Positions 20,736-32,087 are shown, counted from the stretch's first letter. The stretch: 64,000 bases of DNA from Psococerastis gibbosa (GCA_963971405.1 OZ020490.1:1116001-1180000), one strand, 5' to 3'. The notes: generated from the letters alone by a model not told the origin. Numbers and translations: made by a program.

Positions 20736-21709
20736 AAAAGTCATTTTCAACACCACTTTAGGCATAACACCATTTTGTAAATCATAATAATAATGGAATA
20801 AACTAAGCATAATGAATAATTATAAATATGATAATAATTTATAATTTACATATATATATACCCCTCTTGGCAGAACATCTATAAATAAGTCTTCGTCAGT
20901 CGAATCTGTAGTTTTCTGCTGTCAAAATATGCAACTAAAAATAACTTCCCGGCTGTCAAAATTGGAAGCTGCCGGGCAAGGCCTGTTTGCAGTTTTATAA
21001 TAAAATTTTTGCATGTAAAATTTTAATTTTTACTGCCAATATTTCGGTTCTATGTTTTCAACAAATTTCCACCGTTGGAGACCGGGCATCTATATGTTGC
21101 GTTTTGTACCAATTTTTTGTACACATATCCTTGTGACAGCTGCTTCTGCGTTATCCTGACCATCATGGCGAAATATTGTAGCTTTTAGGATTTAATTATT
21201 ATGACTAACATGAAACAAGGGCTTTATAGTCTTATTGTTCACCAATTGTATTGTTGCAAGAAAGTTGTTATTCATTCATTCAATCACTCATTAATTACTT
21301 TCAATTTCATTTCAGGGGCTTAGAAAAACGATCCGGAGATTGAAGCGCCACCACTATGGTAGAATAACATTATCTAACTTCCTCCTGCGGCCAAAATTGT
21401 TATTCACACCAAATAAAAAAAGTTAAACGATACAACATTCAGAAAATTGACTTCTTCCTTCTTTCTTTATGATTTATATAAATCTGTAGAGAGCTATTCC
21501 TAAAGAGCTATATATAGCCTATTACGTAATGTACTGTATATCTACCATATTTTCTGAATTTCAAACTTAATATTCAGAATTAATTGCGTACATACATTAC
21601 AAACAGAATAGATTTAGTCATGTGACTTTCAGCATCTTTTTCCACCATTGTTAACAGTAGCCTACAGAGAATAACAATGTAGCCTGTTGAATACTAGTAT
21701 ATATAGTAA
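20736..21709. other. A+T-rich spacer, nothing recognised
   Basis: A (TA)n tract at 20850-20863 and no ORF with a domain. It contains 'gactttcagcatctttttcc' and other low-complexity pieces only. Confidence 0.4.
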
Positions 21710-21998
21710 GGCACTATATACCCGGGTATTGTCATCCGCCATGTTGTATCCAATATTTCCTATATGGTAAGTATTGTAAGAAAAGTAAAAAATTGAATAA
21801 AATTGAAAAAACTAATACACGTTTTAGTAATTTATTATTATACACTTCCCTACTTGGTAGCACGTTTTTTAAATAAAAATAAATAAACAACGATAAATTT
21901 CAAATAATAAATAGGTAAACACCCAATGCTTGGCTTATACACAAGACTTATACTGGATACAACATGGCGGATGACAATACCTGTCTACTATAGAGCCC
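21710..21998. mobile_element. PIF/Harbinger-like MITE with TAA duplication
   Basis: 289 bp with terminal inverted repeats of about 43 bp: 21710-21752 (GGCACTATATACCCGGGTAT, then a block ending in TGTTGTATCCA) against 21955-21998 (TGGATACAACATGGCGG to TATAGAGCCC). TAA flanks both ends (21707-21709 and 21999-22001). A GGC terminus and a 3-bp TAA duplication fit PIF/Harbinger. No transposase is inside. Confidence 0.75.
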
Positions 21999-22084
21999 TA
22001 ATATATAGTATACATATACAGTATATATTTGTATATGAATACAAACAAAAATAATAATAGATAATTGTAGGTAATATGATTCTA

Positions 22085-22635
22085 GGGGTCTTCACTGTGT
22101 TGATGTTATCGAGTTATACCTAGTTAAGTGTGTTATATCAAGCTAAGTTAACACACCGGTAACCCGATAACCAGCGTGCTATCCTAAACCCACTTCTAAG
22201 TTGGTTAAGTGTGTTATTTACCTTGCGCTGCGATCGATAGCTCAGGTTTGACCGCCACCATCATTGTTTTTGTCGATTGATTTGAAACACGCGTTTAAAA
22301 TATTGTAATATATTTAAATTTATATATATATTTAAATTTATTTGTATAATCTATTATCACAAGCAATCACCGTAAATACTTAAAATTATAATAACCAAAT
22401 AGAACCAAAAATATAAACAAATGTGGCACTAGAACAGAGTTCTGCCACTTTCTTTAAACCCGTGCCACGAATGTCTGACTACTACCACGTTGTTTAACGG
22501 GTTATATTTTATTAGAAGTTCTTTGGTTATATGTTTTCGATATAGCATGATAACTCACTCGCGAGGCCCACTCACGATTGTGTGTTAACTTGGTTAGCAC
22601 ATCTAACTCGATAACACCAACACTGTGAAGACCCC
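22085..22635. mobile_element. 551-bp TIR element with TA duplication
   Basis: The left end GGGGTCTTCACTGTGTTG and the right end, read as complement, GGGGTCTTCACAGTGTTG agree through about 38 bp, continuing into TGTTATCGAGTTA on both sides. TA lies at 22083-22084 and 22636-22637. The inner sequence holds more inverted pieces (ctagttaagtgtgtta / gtgttaacttggttag). A TA duplication is compatible with Tc1/mariner-type or related enzymes, but the terminus is not the usual CAGT. Non-autonomous. Confidence 0.75.
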
Positions 22636-22889
22636 TACTGAGGCACGGTAGAAATATCACCGTAAGTTGACTTTTCAAGTGTTAGGCGAACTATGTAGTC
22701 ACCTCAAAAATAATATTTACGGATCCGCTCCATTATACGAGTACACAGGAATATTAGATCCAATAAAATATGGGTCCCAGAAAAATTCGAAAGTGAAATA
22801 CCAATAATCCAGGATAGATAATTTTTGAAACGACATCAAAGGTTAATGCCAAAATTTGGCTGTGTCGGAATTTTTGTTATCTGACCACT

Positions 22890-23173
22890 ATTAGAATAGA
22901 ATAGAATTTATTGATCCATTAAGACACAAACAGTCCTTTCGGCAATCGTCAATAATAAACACACACAAAAAAAAACATTCATAAAATTTTGTCATTAAAC
23001 ATTACAACTTAGATGTGACATTTACAAATCCTTGTGAGGGTTTCCTTGGTGACTTCGTGGAACTTGGAGAACATCATGAGTAGAGGAAGAAGAATGCAAT
23101 GATCCACAGTAAAATACATTAATAGTGACCGGTTTCGGATGAAATCAAATCCATCATCAGACTAACAGCAGCA

Positions 23174-23176
<3 letters not shown>
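22890..23176 (-). mobile_element. 3' end of an older retroelement (possibly Penelope-like)
   Basis: On the minus strand the block contains CTGATGATGGAT-loop-ATCCGAAACCGG (23160-23133), an A/T-rich 3' UTR, an AATAAA and the tail TTCTATTCTATTCTAATA at 22893-22912. The hairpin has the same plan as in the three Penelope-like 3' UTRs. Together with the GIY-YIG fragment at 27495-27927 it could be the far half of one remnant, split by the Jockey element between them. That joining is inference. Confidence 0.45.
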
Positions 23177-23214
<38 letters not shown>

Positions 23215-23699
23215 AAAATGGAGCCCCAACCTCGCTCCGGAAATGGTGATGGCCGACCTGGTATCGACACCAGTCCAGTTTCGGGTATCGGAGCCATCTC
23301 CCGAAAATCGTGAAAAGAAGGGTAGAAGGATCTGCCCGAAGGCATTTAGATCCTTATCTGAACAGGAAAGCTTAACGTTTTATGTGTACCGAACAGGGAA
23401 AAGGAAAAGACCGAATGGGCACGAACCCATAGGGTAAAAAACCTTTTCATGCGTCTGCATGAGTGATGTGTGTTTGTTGTTAGTGGTTAGTTAAATGCTA
23501 AAGGTAGAGGAAGGAATATAGGTTGATAGTAAAGATCCTGACGTTTGATAGAAGTGTTGAAGATATGTCTGAAGATATGTTAGTTTACATGAGTATATGC
23601 TTCGGAAGTGCAGTATGCTTTAATTACCAGATTCTGAAACAAAAATCCATTAGTTTAAATCTGCAACAGAAAACGTTAGTGATGGTTTTGGGCCAATTA

Positions 23700-24915
23700 G
23701 GTAAAGTATAGTATGCATAGTATAAACAGGACGGGTCCAAGTAGGCCTCCCTGAGGGACCCCGGCCGATACAGGGTATACACCGGACGTGGTCCCATTTA
23801 GGTCCACTCTGAGGGTCCTGCCTGTTAAGTAGGCCTAAGATTAAAGTAGATGTATTAGCTTGTCGGGAATTTGTAGGACTATAAGTTTCCGAAGTAGGCC
23901 ATCTGTCCACACTGAGTCGAAGGCTTTGGCGACATCAAGAAGCACTGCACCTGTTTTCTTCTTGTGTCCCTAGGACGGACCTCTTGATGTATTCGGTTAG
24001 CCTTACGAGTTGGTGCTGAGTGCTACGTCCTTTGCGAAAACCAAATTGTTCTGGACGCAGAATGTCCTTTTCATCCAGAATTTTCTGGAGCCGCTTCAGG
24101 ATTATAGCCTCAAATACTTTGCTAACATTTGCCAGGAGACTAATTGGCCTGTAATTGGTTGGGTTGGTCGGGTCTTTGCCTGGTTTGTGTAGGACTATAA
24201 CTTTTGCTTCCTTCTAGTTGTCCGGGAAGTAACAAATCTCAAGGCAAGCATTGAATACTGCCGTGATGTAGCAGATGGCCGAGTCCGGTAGAACCCGTAG
24301 AAGATTGGTAGTTATCCCGTCAAATCCCGGAGCCTTGCCTTTTTTCAGGCGTTTGATGACACCGCTTACCGCGGTAAAGCTAGTTTGCGCGATTCGGCGG
24401 CACGGGACTCTAGTCAGGAAGTCTGCAACCTGGGTGGAAACCAGGGTAGTGAAGTTTGGTTCTTGCGGTACAGCGTGTGGAGTCATCGTTGCCGCTATGC
24501 TCGCTGCCAGGACTTCCGTCTTTTCCATGGTATTGGTCGCAATACTTTGCCCAGCTTGGTCTTTTAGGACCGGGATGTGTTGACGGGAGCGTCGGAGTCT
24601 TTTGGTTTCGGTCCATAGGGTACAATCCTTAGTAGTCAGCTGCAGAACGCGGGAGCTCCACTCCGAGTGTTTGTAAATGCCTATTTTTTCTGTAATTTTA
24701 CGCTGTAGTTCGTTAATTTGTCTCTTTACAAATAGGCATGGCGTTTTGTAGTTTTGTTTACGTAGTGTATTTCTTTGTTGTGTTAGTTCTATTATGTATT
24801 TTGGTAGAATTCTGGCCTTAGGGTGTTTAATAGTAGGCGCTGATTGTGTCAGTGCTTTTTGGACTGATGTGGTCCAATGTAGGACCGCGTTGTCGATCTC
24901 GTGTGTGGTGATCAT
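23700..24915 (-). pseudogene. Jockey-type reverse transcriptase, broken and truncated
   Basis: The 24214-24915 frame is the region between endonuclease and RT, ending KKGKAPGFDGITTNLLRVLP and an ITAVFNACL block. Downstream, in other frames, are VIVLHKPGKDP, NYRPISLLANVSKVFEA, GFRKGRSTQHQLVRLTEYI, VLLDVAKAFDSVW and, near 23700-23760, GVPQGGLLGPVLFIL. These are RT motifs 0-4 in the right order. The YADD box, motif 5 on and the thumb are absent, so a deletion joins the palm to the 3' UTR. At least two frameshifts occur. The protein cannot be functional. Confidence 0.85.
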
Positions 24916-24984
24916 GTGTTCTGAAAGTTGGAGCTGTGAGTTGAGAATACTATGGAATTTTCCCGTGTCAATCTTAGAGACATT

Positions 24985-25648
24985 TTATCGTTGTTCTTTA
25001 AGCTCACAAGCTGGGTCTAGGGTAGTCATGATGGGCAGATGGTCCGAGTGTAGTTCATCCAGGGTTACGACTTCCAAGGGTTGGTTTAATCCCTTTGCAA
25101 CCAAGAAATCTATGACACTCGGGTGCTGCCTTTTGTTTTGTGGTAGTCTGGTGCATGTAAGTGGAACGTGTTGATCTATATCATGAGCCTGTATCATTTC
25201 GGTGAGTCTTTTACCTAGTGTGTTAGTGTTGTGACAGCCCCAAAGTCCGGGCGTTGAAATCACCCATTAGAAGCGAGATTGGAGCTGCTTTCAATAGTTG
25301 TAGGTAATCCGGCCTATTGTGGGGACTGCTGGGGTGTTGGTATATCGAGAAGACGGCCATGGGTTTTCCTTTGTACTGTACTCTAACACCCAGGGCCTGT
25401 AGTGTGGTAAGGTGAGGCCTGATAACTGAGTGTTTGATGTTTGATTTTAGGATGATTGTCGTGCCTACACCATCATTGTCAAGTATTGAGGTGTATCCCT
25501 GAATGAAAAGTGAGTCCGAGGTCATGGTTGTTTCACTAAGGAGCAAAATATCGATGTCGTGGTCAGCTAGGAAGGTTTCTAGCTCGGTTCTCTTGTTGGG
25601 CAGGTATCGTCCCACGTTCCATGCAGCTAAATTCAGTGCACGCAGCAT
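24985..25648 (-). pseudogene. Jockey-type AP endonuclease, one frameshift
   Basis: Two overlapping frames make one domain. The first (25223-25648) has LNLAAWNVGRYLPNKRTELE, ILLLSETTM and LLMGDFNART. The second (24985-25263) has the core continuing with HPSVIDFLVAKGL and LHSDHLPIM. These supply the catalytic N, E, D-x-N, D and SDH residues of the exonuclease-endonuclease-phosphatase fold. A frameshift near 25240, just after GDFN, separates them. The domain would nick target DNA before reverse transcription. Confidence 0.85.
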
Positions 25649-25744
25649 ATTGGTGATGGTGGCTGAAAGGGGAGAGTCGTGATGATATGTGTTCTGGGGG
25701 AATTAGTCGGTTTTACATTTAGTCTGTTTTTCATTGTTGGAGTT

Positions 25745-27441
25745 TTAGACATCATCAAATGCCAGTTCCATTGAGATGCTCATTAATTGGTTTGTGATGG
25801 TTGTTACTTCGCGCAGTGCCGCTTGTATGGAGAAGCCCCCATTTAGAATTTCTTGACTGAGAAATGTAGCTGCGTTCAGTATTTCGATTATTCTGTGTAT
25901 ACGGGTTCTTGGCTGTGTCCGCTGGGCAGGAAGGCCTTCGACTTGGTCCCCGGCCCGCGGGATGGCCGGATCGGTCTCAGAAATCCCTCTGCCAGCAGTC
26001 TGCAGCGCTGCACCGTTAGGGATGCCAGACGGGCAGTGTCTGGTCTTGGATGTCACAGCCTGCCTGAGCATTTGATTTTTTAGTAGGGTTTCTTTAATTG
26101 CTTGTACATTTTGGGATTTTTTCTTGGGAGGCAGAGGCGGAAAGGCATGCCCAATGTTGAGGGGCTGTGGTTTGGGAGCTTGCCTAGTTCTGTTTGGAGG
26201 TGGTAGGTTGATTTGCAGGGGTGTAGCCCCAGGTTTTGGGGTGCCCCATGCGTTTGGAACTGTGGTCTGATTTGGGTTATGTGAGTTTGATTGCTGTCTT
26301 TTGCGAGCCTGCATCGCTCTTTTAATGTTTAGGTACACTGCACAACCGCGGTATTTGGCCGTGTGGACCTCACCGCAGTTGGCGCAGCGAGCCCTTTGTG
26401 TACCTTTGTTGGGACACACGTTGCTACGGTGGGACTCACCGCAAACAACGCACCTCTTCTGTATGCTGCAGTTTCTGGATGTATGTTGAAAGGATTGGCA
26501 ACGGTAGCACTGTAGGAAGGCCGGAAGGCCCGGTAGGGCACTACTTGCACCGACAGGTTCATAACAGATTTTAGGGACAAGATTTCCTGTGCCTCTAGGG
26601 TATTAAGTAGAGTTATTAGATACAATGGCAGGGGTTGCTTTGCACCTAACAAAGTATGTAGTTGGCTGACACCTGTAACTGGTAGGTTTTGTGCCACCAG
26701 GTTAGCCTTAATTTCGTCGGTTGCCATATAGATTGGCAACTTCCGAATGACTACTTTTAATGGTTTAACCGTTTCGGGATGTGATACTAAGTAATGTTCG
26801 AATCTGTAGCTTTTGAGGTGCTTAACCAGGTGGTTGTAGTCCCCAAAGGTGGCAGTCCTGACGGCCACCAGGTTTGCGCTGACCGTGTTAGCTGTAACTG
26901 TATATGTTAGGGTTTTAAATAGCTTAGCTAATATTGAATATGTATGGTGGAGGTTACCTATTTTCACCGTTATAGGGGAAATTTTTATTGGACTCTGATC
27001 GTTAGGGGCCTGGTACGCAATAGGCGTGTTCTCTATTTGGGTCGTAGCCAGGGAGGTCACGGCCTCTACTTGGCTCGGGGTTGCCGCTGTAGGCTGAAGC
27101 ATAGGCCTCTTGAAGTCCGGTGAAGGCTTTTTGCCTTTCTTCCGCTTACGCGAGGCCACCTGGAACTCTTGGTCCATTGGCTCAGGCTGATGTTCCTCCG
27201 TCAATGATACTTCCTCAGCGAGGGAGGCCTGAGGCTGGGAAGAGTTAACTATGTCCATTGGGTCACTAATACGCTGACTAAGGGTCTGTTGGCCGCAGGG
27301 CAGCACGTCCTGGCTGCCCTGTGAAAAAGGGAAAGACAGTACCTGTTTCTCCAGAATTTGTTCGCTAAGACGCTGACTAAGGGACGGCTGGCCGCAGGGC
27401 AGCACGTCCTGGCTGCCCTGTGACAGTGGGAAAGTCATCAC
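25745..27441 (-). pseudogene. Jockey-type ORF1 Gag with zinc knuckles, frameshifted
   Basis: The first frame (26329-27441) begins with two copies of a SQGSQDVLPCGQ motif about 40 residues apart (an internal duplication visible at 27290-27320 and 27395-27425). A basic stretch (RKRKKGKK) and a domain like the PRE_C2HC region of Jockey Gags (VKIGNLHHTYSILAKLFKTL, FEHYLVSHPE, VVIRKLPIYM) follow. The second frame (25745-26419) has the zinc-knuckle residues RCANCGEVHTAKYRGCAVY and a proline-rich tail. The frames overlap, so one indel near 26400-26500 broke the ORF. Gag binds element RNA and, in Jockey relatives, carries it to the nucleus. Confidence 0.85.
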
Positions 27442-27494
27442 TGGTTGGTCCTGAATGGGACCGAGGTTTGACGTGATTGCCTCAGTCCATAGCA

Positions 27495-27927
27495 GAGGTG
27501 GTCCGCAAAAGCTGAGGTACAGTCATTTTTACCGATCGCATTTTTATGCTCACGTAAGCGAAACTTAAAATTGCGCCCACTCCGTCCAATATCCACTATA
27601 TTCATTACAAGAAAGTTTATAAGCCCCTGATTTCCTATTATTGTTCACCTTATCCTTACAGTTGATGAGGAATTTTCCTAAGTTGGGCGGGCAGCTAAAG
27701 GATACAACTTTGTCAGGAGTTCGGGTTATTAGTCTTCCTACTTTCATACTGACTTCTCCTATGAACGGGATCTTGACATACTGCTTGTTCTCCTGGGTAA
27801 CGTCTTGTCCTGCGCATTTTACTTGATTTTCTATTTGAAATATCTTTGTGTCGAGAAGGCTTTGGAATGGTCCAAATTTTCGATTGCAAGGGTTCAACGG
27901 ATTTAGCCTACACGTTTCGATCTTCAA
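27495..27927 (-). pseudogene. Remnant of a second Penelope-like family (linker and GIY-YIG)
   Basis: The 27565-27927 frame has PNLGKFLINCKDKV and KSGAYKLSCNE, the linker and start of the GIY-YIG domain. A one-base shift then restores NIVDIGRSGRNFKFRLREH, KNAIG and SAFADHL down to about 27500. The divergence from the copies at 7200, 9566 and 44758 is large, so this is a different, older family. The RT is missing. It stops where the Jockey 5' end starts, suggesting the Jockey inserted into it. Confidence 0.7.
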
Positions 27928-28539
27928 TTAAAAAAATATTGGGTGGAATGAATATTCGAGTGGGTAATCAGGGCCAAAGCTTTTGTTATATTAGTACCAG
28001 GATGTTACTATAGTTCGCGTAACACTGGCAGAGAATCCCCTAGTTAATATACCGCGATTCAGTTGAGTTTATGTAGGTTCTAGTTTAACAAAATGGCAAA
28101 GTTATTTCAAGATTTGGAAACGAACGGAATATTGAAAAAAATTATAAATTCCCAATTTTTTACATAGGTTACACAGTTTTCGTAAACTGTAATTAAGGTA
28201 AATATACAGTATATATATTATTTCTCTGACTATCAAGGGCTACACAAAACCAACAAGGGGTCAGTTTAGTTTAGGTTTTTGTTTAGTTTTTTTAATACGC
28301 ATTTTCGTCTTATACTGTATATTGTGTGTGTATGTGTTAGGTTTAGAAGAAAGAATGACGATATGGACATGGACTGTGTTAGGTTACTTACTTACTTACG
28401 TACGCGAACACAGTTCAGCAGAATCAATCAATCAATCAATCAATAAAATCATACAATATGCAATACATTAGTCATATAAAAGATCTTAAGGTCTTACTTT
28501 TACTATGAAATTCTAAGCTGTAATTCCACGGGTTCAAAG
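27928..28539. other. Spacer with simple repeats
   Basis: A+T-rich with (TTAC)n at 28386-28402 and (CAAT)n at 28422-28443. No gene, TIR or RNA recognised. Confidence 0.5.
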
Positions 28540-30038
28540 AACCAACAGAAGCAAAGAATTTCCGTCCGATCTCACTGCTGTGTCACCTCTTTAAGGCATT
28601 CGAGCGATTGATCCTAACAAGAGTAGGCGCTATCGTAGACAATAAGTTAATACCTGAACAAGCAGGCTTCAGACCAGGAAAATCTTGTAACAACCAAGTT
28701 TTAAACCTGACGCAGCATATTGAAAATGGATATGAGAAGAACTTGCTGACAGGAGTTGTTTTCGTAGACCTCTCGGCTGCCTATGATACAGTTAACCACC
28801 GTAAACTAATCTCCAAGGTCTACTCTATGACAAAAGATGTTGCCTTCACAAAGACTATTCAATCGATCCTACAAAATAGATGATTCTACGTGAACCTAGA
28901 AGGAAAAAAAAGCAGATGGAGAATCCAGAGAAATGGTCTGCCACAGGGGAGCGTCTTGTCACCGTTACTGTATAACATATACACCAACGACCAACCGAAA
29001 ACCCGTGATACTAGAAGTTTCATCTATGCCGACGACACCGCCATCGCTGCTCAAGGCAAAACTTTCGAAGAAGTAGAAACGAAGTTAACCGAAGCTTTGG
29101 AAGCCCTGTCAGTATACTACGAAGAGAATTTTCTCCGAGCGAATCCCCAGAAAACGCAAGTTTGCTTATTCCACCTCAAAAATAGGGAAGCAGACAGGAA
29201 ACTCAACATCACCTGGGAAGGCATACCCCTCGAGCATGAACAGTATCCGAAGTACCTAGGTGTTAAACTCGACAGAACTTTAACCTTCAGAACACACTGT
29301 AGGGAGCTTAAAGGCAAAATCAGCGCCAGAAACAACATTTTACGGAAGCTGACTGGATCGTCTTGGGGAGCACAACCTGAACTTCTGAGAACCTCAGCAC
29401 TGGCACTATGTTTTTCGGCAGCAGAATACTGTGCACCAGCGTGGGAAGCCTCCGCGCACACTAGACATGTGGACGTTGCCCTGAATGAGGCAGTAAGGAT
29501 TATCTCTGGCTGTTTGAAACCAACGCCAACCTACAAAGTTTACCCTATAGTAGGTATAGCGCCCCCTCACATCAGACGGACAGTAGCCGCAGAAAAGGAG
29601 AAGACCAAACAGGAAAACGACTCCAGGCACCCAATGTATCAGCAGGAAAGACCGCCAGAACGTCTACGCTCCCGTAACAGCTTCCTCAAACGACGAAAAC
29701 CACTAGAAACTAATTCCGAAATACGGAGAACTAGTCTATGGGAGGAGGAACTCCCGATTATCTCCAATTTCAAAGCCAATGAAGAAATAGCAAAGGGAAG
29801 CCACCTAACCTACGGAGAGTGGAGAACACTAAATAGGCTTAGAACTGGAGTCTCGAGATGCAGATACACGCAGAAGAAATGGGGTTATACTGAGGACGAA
29901 TTATGTGACTGCGGGGAGGTCCAAACTGCTGATCACCTTCTCGTATGCAGAGACATGGGCACTGTTTGCAGTGTAGCTGACCTTTTTGTATGCAACGACA
30001 ACGCCATCAAGGCCGCAAAGTTTTGGAAAATGATCTGA
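28540..30038 (+). pseudogene. LINE reverse transcriptase with one in-frame stop
   Basis: One frame throughout, broken only by TGA at 28880-28882. Before it: FRPISLLCHLFKAFERL, EQAGFRPGKSCNNQVLNL and VVFVDLSAAYDTVNH. After it: NGLPQGSVLSPLLYNIYTND, the catalytic FIYADDTAI, and NPQKTQVCLFHL of the palm-thumb boundary. The C-terminus carries a CDCG-x8-H-x3-C zinc-binding motif (CDCGEVQTADHLLVC). The enzyme is otherwise complete from RT motif 1 on. A Jockey/R1-group relationship is likely but not proven. If the TGA were the only lesion the copy is young. Confidence 0.88.
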
Positions 30039-30098
30039 CGGTCCGGACACGGAAAGTAGAGTAAAATTTTTGAATTTCTCTCGAATGAATGAATTTTA
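28540..30098 (+). mobile_element. 5'-truncated LINE, RT domain and tail
   Basis: Coding similarity begins near 28540 and runs to a stop at 30036-30038. A short 3' UTR ends in (GAAT)n at 30083-30097. The endonuclease and ORF1 are absent, as in typical 5'-truncated insertions. No duplication was identified. Confidence 0.75.
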
Positions 30099-30417
30099 TA
30101 TATTGTAGAAATAAGCTATACTAACCTCTTCTTCATTAACGTCTATAGGCTACTGAAAACTAATTTTGTGCGATCAGTTGTATAGGCTATTCTTGCTGAA
30201 TAGAAAATTCCGTAATGTCATTACAGTAACTTAATACCATGCATAGGTTTTCAACGCATTTTACTTGCTATTTGACTTCTATTTAAAGTCCTAACTTTCT
30301 AAATGCAACTCGCGTCTTAAGCAACCTATCTTCTGCCATTTCTACTTCTTTACTCTCCCGCCGCTCCTGCTTGTTTACAAAATTTCTTATTTGGAGGGTG
30401 GGTTGATAGTGACTTCG

Positions 30418-30560
30418 GTGGCAATGTGGTAGCCTGCTTGTAATCGTGCGATTATCTACACACCTTGCGGTCGGAGACGTGTCGCAACTCGACACAAGTA
30501 TCTCTAAGGCGACTTAGTGAAGCGATTGTAGAGGTTAATCGGATACATTCATTGTTTTGC
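30418..30560 (+). repeat. SINE-like module D
   Basis: Reads 'ggtggcaatgtggtagcctgc', then 'gtcggagacgtgtcgcaac', then 'ggttaatcggatacattc'. TGGCAAnGTGG resembles a polymerase III A box; no clear B box is visible. Copies: 14697-14800, 50868-50995 (minus), 58460-58580 and 58930-59020. Confidence 0.5.
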
Positions 30561-32083
30561 ATGCGATTTAACCTTTTATAAAAAAAAACACTTGCTTTCC
30601 GATTTTTAAGTTAGTGTAGAGAGGGGCCCAGTCTTTACTTTTTATTATTGATTGCTTCTTTTTAATTAGGGTATCTGAATTATAGGCAAGTAGCCTGGGA
30701 TGTGAATTATATTGCAGCCCGATGGGGACAGGCGGTTTTAACCCCCCTTGAAAAAATATTTTTTTGCCAAAATTCGTACAACGATTTTGTACCTATAATT
30801 TTAAAAACATTACCGGGGGGTTGCTTTTCATTTTCTTAAATTTGCAGACCCATAGTTAACAGAATGTCACGGGGGGTTCTCTGAAAAAATGTGTGCATAA
30901 TCAGTCCAGGGTACATAATTTTTTGTAACGACATCAAATTAAGTAGAATGAAACCCATTGGAAATGGAAAATAATTGTGGCAGAAATTAAAATAATAATA
31001 AATTACGCGGCATCTGAGTTCGGGAATTGGGTGCGGGTGGGTTTTTAAGGGTGAAATACGATATAATATCTTGATTTCCGACAAAACTACAAGTCCTATG
31101 GAGAAACGTCGCATAGCAAAAATGTAGCTAAAAAGAAGATCTACAACTTTTGTGATAACACTTTTTAAATGATTTTTACTTTGACTCGACGTAGATAACA
31201 GTACGGGCTTTCAGTCACATTTTAATTCATTCCTCTGCAACCAATATTTACTGAGATATAAATTATACAAGGTTTCAATCGGCCGCCGTCTTGTAACTAA
31301 TTACTGGATCACATGGTTAACGAACTCGATCAAGACATTTGTATGATCGATTTTTGTGCCAAGTTTCATCAAAATCAGATAATATTTATAGCCCAGGGTA
31401 GATCCCCTGAAAAATGGTGAAAAAAAACACATTAAATTATAGTAAAACGAAACCCATTGGAAATGAAAGATAATATGACAGACATTAAAGGAAAAATAAA
31501 TTACGGGCGATCTGAGTTCGGGAGGCAGGTAGGGGTGAAATACGGTACATCTTCATTTCCAACAAAACTACAAGTCCTATGGAAAAACGTCAAATAGCAA
31601 AAAGATAGGTAATAAGAAGGTGTTCAACTTTAGTGATTACACTTTTTTCACATAACCTCAAATATTATGAGAAAAATGCCAAAAACCAGGGTTTTGGTTT
31701 TTTATTTTAAAATTTCACAAAAAAATGTTTTTTCACGTGAGTATTGGGGAAACCTTACTTTTTAATATTATAAATACACAGTATTTTTTTTTGATTTAAA
31801 ATATTAATTTTTTACTGCTAATTTTGACTATACATGGATAAGGCACCCTAATTTTCAATCGAAAAATCTCACGTCAAAATGTCGATTTTTTTAATAAATT
31901 AGGTAGGATTTTTGTTTGTTGGAATCTCTACTTTCCGATGCCATAAAGAACAATATACACTATTGTGCAAAATTTTCTTAAAAAATGCAAAAACCCAAAT
32001 CGGAAAATGATGTCGTTAATATTGAAAACATAGTCCGGTCAATTTAGTTTATCTAAGCCCTATCTTTATATATGTGTCAATCA
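30561..32083. repeat. Mosaic dispersed repeat, rearranged copy
   Basis: Module A occurs twice in direct orientation (30930-31120 and 31430-31620), module C lies between them in inverted orientation (31165-31400), and module B follows at 31850-31945. The sequence ends where the RNase H LINE inserted. No coding capacity. Confidence 0.6.
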
Positions 32084-32087
32084 GCTC

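Larger units (their letters stand above)
23177..27494 (-). mobile_element. Decayed Jockey-clade LINE with poly(A) tail
   Basis: Minus strand, 5' to 3': ORF1 with a Jockey-type Gag (27441-25745), endonuclease (25648-24985), RT (24915 to about 23700), non-coding 3' sequence, and a T run at 23177-23213 that is the poly(A) tail. Each ORF is broken by frameshifts, and the catalytic YADD part of the RT is missing. The 5' end is placed near 27494, where GIY-YIG homology of a different element stops. I did not find a convincing target duplication. Confidence 0.75.

Noticed and set aside
23133-23160. Functional hammerhead ribozyme
   Set aside because: The two core boxes are present but stem II would need a bulged U and I cannot identify helices I and III or a cleavage site; kept only as a hairpin finding.
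24275-24583. Plus-strand ORFs over the Jockey RT
   Set aside because: Antisense shadows of the minus-strand LINE coding region without domains.
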